Assembly (NCBI RefSeq): GCF_002836205.1
Contig: NZ_PJBE01000013.1
Location: 744,001 to 808,000 of the forward strand
From: Shewanella sp. Choline-02u-19
GTDB lineage: Bacteria; Pseudomonadota; Gammaproteobacteria; Enterobacterales; Shewanellaceae
DNA: 64,000 nucleotides
Reading direction: 5' to 3'
Under the pieces are notes generated by a model, which saw only the letters and a program-made list of their open reading frames with translations, had not been told where the DNA came from and ran no database searches. Shown here one piece after another: positions 62,960 to 64,000 of the stretch. Position numbers and translations under genes: made by a program. The stretch's first letter is position 1; each line of letters opens with the position of its first letter.

Positions 62960-64000
62960 ATGGAAAGACAAGTGAAATTAAGTATTTTAGGATTGGCGGT
63001 ATTAAGTGCTTTGGCAGTGACATCGACTCAAGCAAAGGAAAATACACTGCCGACAGTGGAAGATGATGGCGTAGAGCATATTCTGATAACCGCTTCCCCA
63101 TTTGCGCAAAAGTTAAGTGATACTCCCAATTCAGTTTTTATTGTCTCAGAGGAGGATCTCGATCTTCAACGTGTCGTCGCGCGTAACCTTTCTGAAATGA
63201 TCTCTAATCTGGTTCCAGGTTTTTCCCCGAGTACTGAAACGATGTCGACCTTTGGCCAAAACTTTCGTGGCGGTAAAGCGATAGTGATGATTGATGGTGT
63301 GTTGATTTCAACGACGTTGCGCGCCGGTGGGCGTGATCTACAGTCAATCTCAGTCGATGTCATTCAGAGTATTGAGGTGATCAAGGGGGCAAGCGCCATG
63401 TATGGCAACGGTGAAGCCGGAGCCATTATTAATGTGATTACTAAGAAGCCTACTGTTAATTTTGAAATGCAGACGCGAGTTGGCGTTGAAGCTTTTTCGG
63501 ATGAATTGTCTGATGCAGGCTACAGTGTTTCACAGAGCTTTTCGGGTACCACTGACTTTGATTTAGGCTATTTGCTGAATTTGTCTGGTAAAGACCGCGG
63601 CAATTTGTATGATTCGAATGGTAACCAACTGCCAGGAGCACCTAATAGCCAAGGTGGCATGGGCGATGCTGATGAATATGATGTGCTATTCAAATTAGAG
63701 CAAGAGATGGATAACGGTCGTTTTGCACTGCTCGCACATCACTACAATATTGAGAATAAACTGCACTATAAGCGCACTGTTAATGATGAAAATGGCTTAG
63801 TTGAAATTGACAAAAGCGCGCCATATACCGGCTCTAATCCTAAAACCAAGCTCAGCACTATTCAGCTTACCTATGACAATGACGATGTCCTTAACCAGCA
63901 ATTAAGTCTGTCTACTTACTACAGCAAAGTGAATGTTGGCTATGAGTCGGACTCTGAAATTGTGTCTAAGCGCAGTGGATTTAAAGCCGCGCTGCAGTGG
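62960..64000 (+). CDS. TonB-dependent receptor (partial, cut by the window edge)
   Basis: 347 codons, open at the right edge; start ATG 62960, or GTG 62972. A signal peptide ends near residue 26 (TSTQA^KEN). The plug domain then reads SDTPNSVFIVSEEDLDLQRV, IKGASAMYGNGEAGAIINVI, the GxAxxYGxGEAGAxxNV signature of TonB-dependent siderophore receptors. The barrel begins around residue 170 with repeated aromatic-rich strands. EDDGVEHILITAS near the mature start may hold the TonB box (EHILI). Receptors of this type import ferric siderophores or similar. A candidate Fur box sits at the start. The ligand is unknown. Confidence 0.93.
   Translation, partial: MERQVKLSILGLAVLSALAVTSTQAKENTLPTVEDDGVEHILITASPFAQKLSDTPNSVFIVSEEDLDLQRVVARNLSEMISNLVPGFSPSTETMSTFGQNFRGGKAIVMIDGVLISTTLRAGGRDLQSISVDVIQSIEVIKGASAMYGNGEAGAIINVITKKPTVNFEMQTRVGVEAFSDELSDAGYSVSQSFSGTTDFDLGYLLNLSGKDRGNLYDSNGNQLPGAPNSQGGMGDADEYDVLFKLEQEMDNGRFALLAHHYNIENKLHYKRTVNDENGLVEIDKSAPYTGSNPKTKLSTIQLTYDNDDVLNQQLSLSTYYSKVNVGYESDSEIVSKRSGFKAALQW

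Overview
This 64 kb window is chromosomal DNA from a marine gammaproteobacterium, most likely a Shewanella. The case rests on gene content and order: topA-cysB, csiV-mfd beside lolCDE, ycfP, a DUF2986 protein, and many AT-rich intergenic regions with short hairpin terminators. No rRNA or tRNA gene, CRISPR array, complete insertion sequence or prophage was found.

Layout. 1-15.1 kb is housekeeping: topA 3' end, cysB, sdaA, nagZ, ycfP, acyP, csiV-mfd, a PilZ-like gene and the lipoprotein-release operon lolCDE. 15.4-21.3 kb is the most unusual part. It is a four-gene, same-strand locus encoding a heme-barrel-like protein with a Cys-containing N-terminus, a 300-residue protein with 52 cysteines in a 34-residue repeat, a fused E1-like/YcaO cyclodehydratase with an N-terminal peptide-binding domain, and a thiazolinyl-imide-reductase-like oxidoreductase. 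It looks like a thiazoline-forming RiPP (TOMM) system, but its substrate is very large, a reductase stands where an azoline dehydrogenase would be expected, and the heme-type protein carries a leader-like motif matching that of the Cys-rich protein. 21.4-29.9 kb is accessory DNA: a frame-disrupted pentapeptide gene, a 9-bp tandem repeat in a gene-poor kilobase, an unknown secreted protein, a carboxypeptidase, a lipase/lipoprotein pair and a MORN-type repeat protein.

29.9-45.7 kb holds a LysR regulator divergent from a YdhR-type gene, yecM, an L,D-transpeptidase, a voltage-gated K+ channel with a zinc-ribbon tail, a MATE exporter, yqfB, a TetR-HlyD-RND efflux operon, a GFA enzyme and a four-gene operon of two DUF1538 membrane proteins plus a P-II-like and a CBS protein. 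46.1-48.4 kb is a small array of integron-type gene cassettes with recognisable attC sites but no integrase in the window. 48.7-64 kb returns to ordinary genes: a small outer-membrane barrel, a glutaredoxin, an S51 peptidase, a DUF748/AsmA-like protein, a ferredoxin reductase, two VOC proteins, DUF445, a CHMI-like enzyme, asnB, an M28 lipoprotein peptidase, nagD and the start of a TonB-dependent receptor. A 290-bp element with inverted ends, MITE-like, lies between asnB and the M28 gene.

All functions are read from motifs, length and context; no database search was possible. Start codons were moved from the longest open frame where a ribosome-binding site or family alignment favoured another codon.
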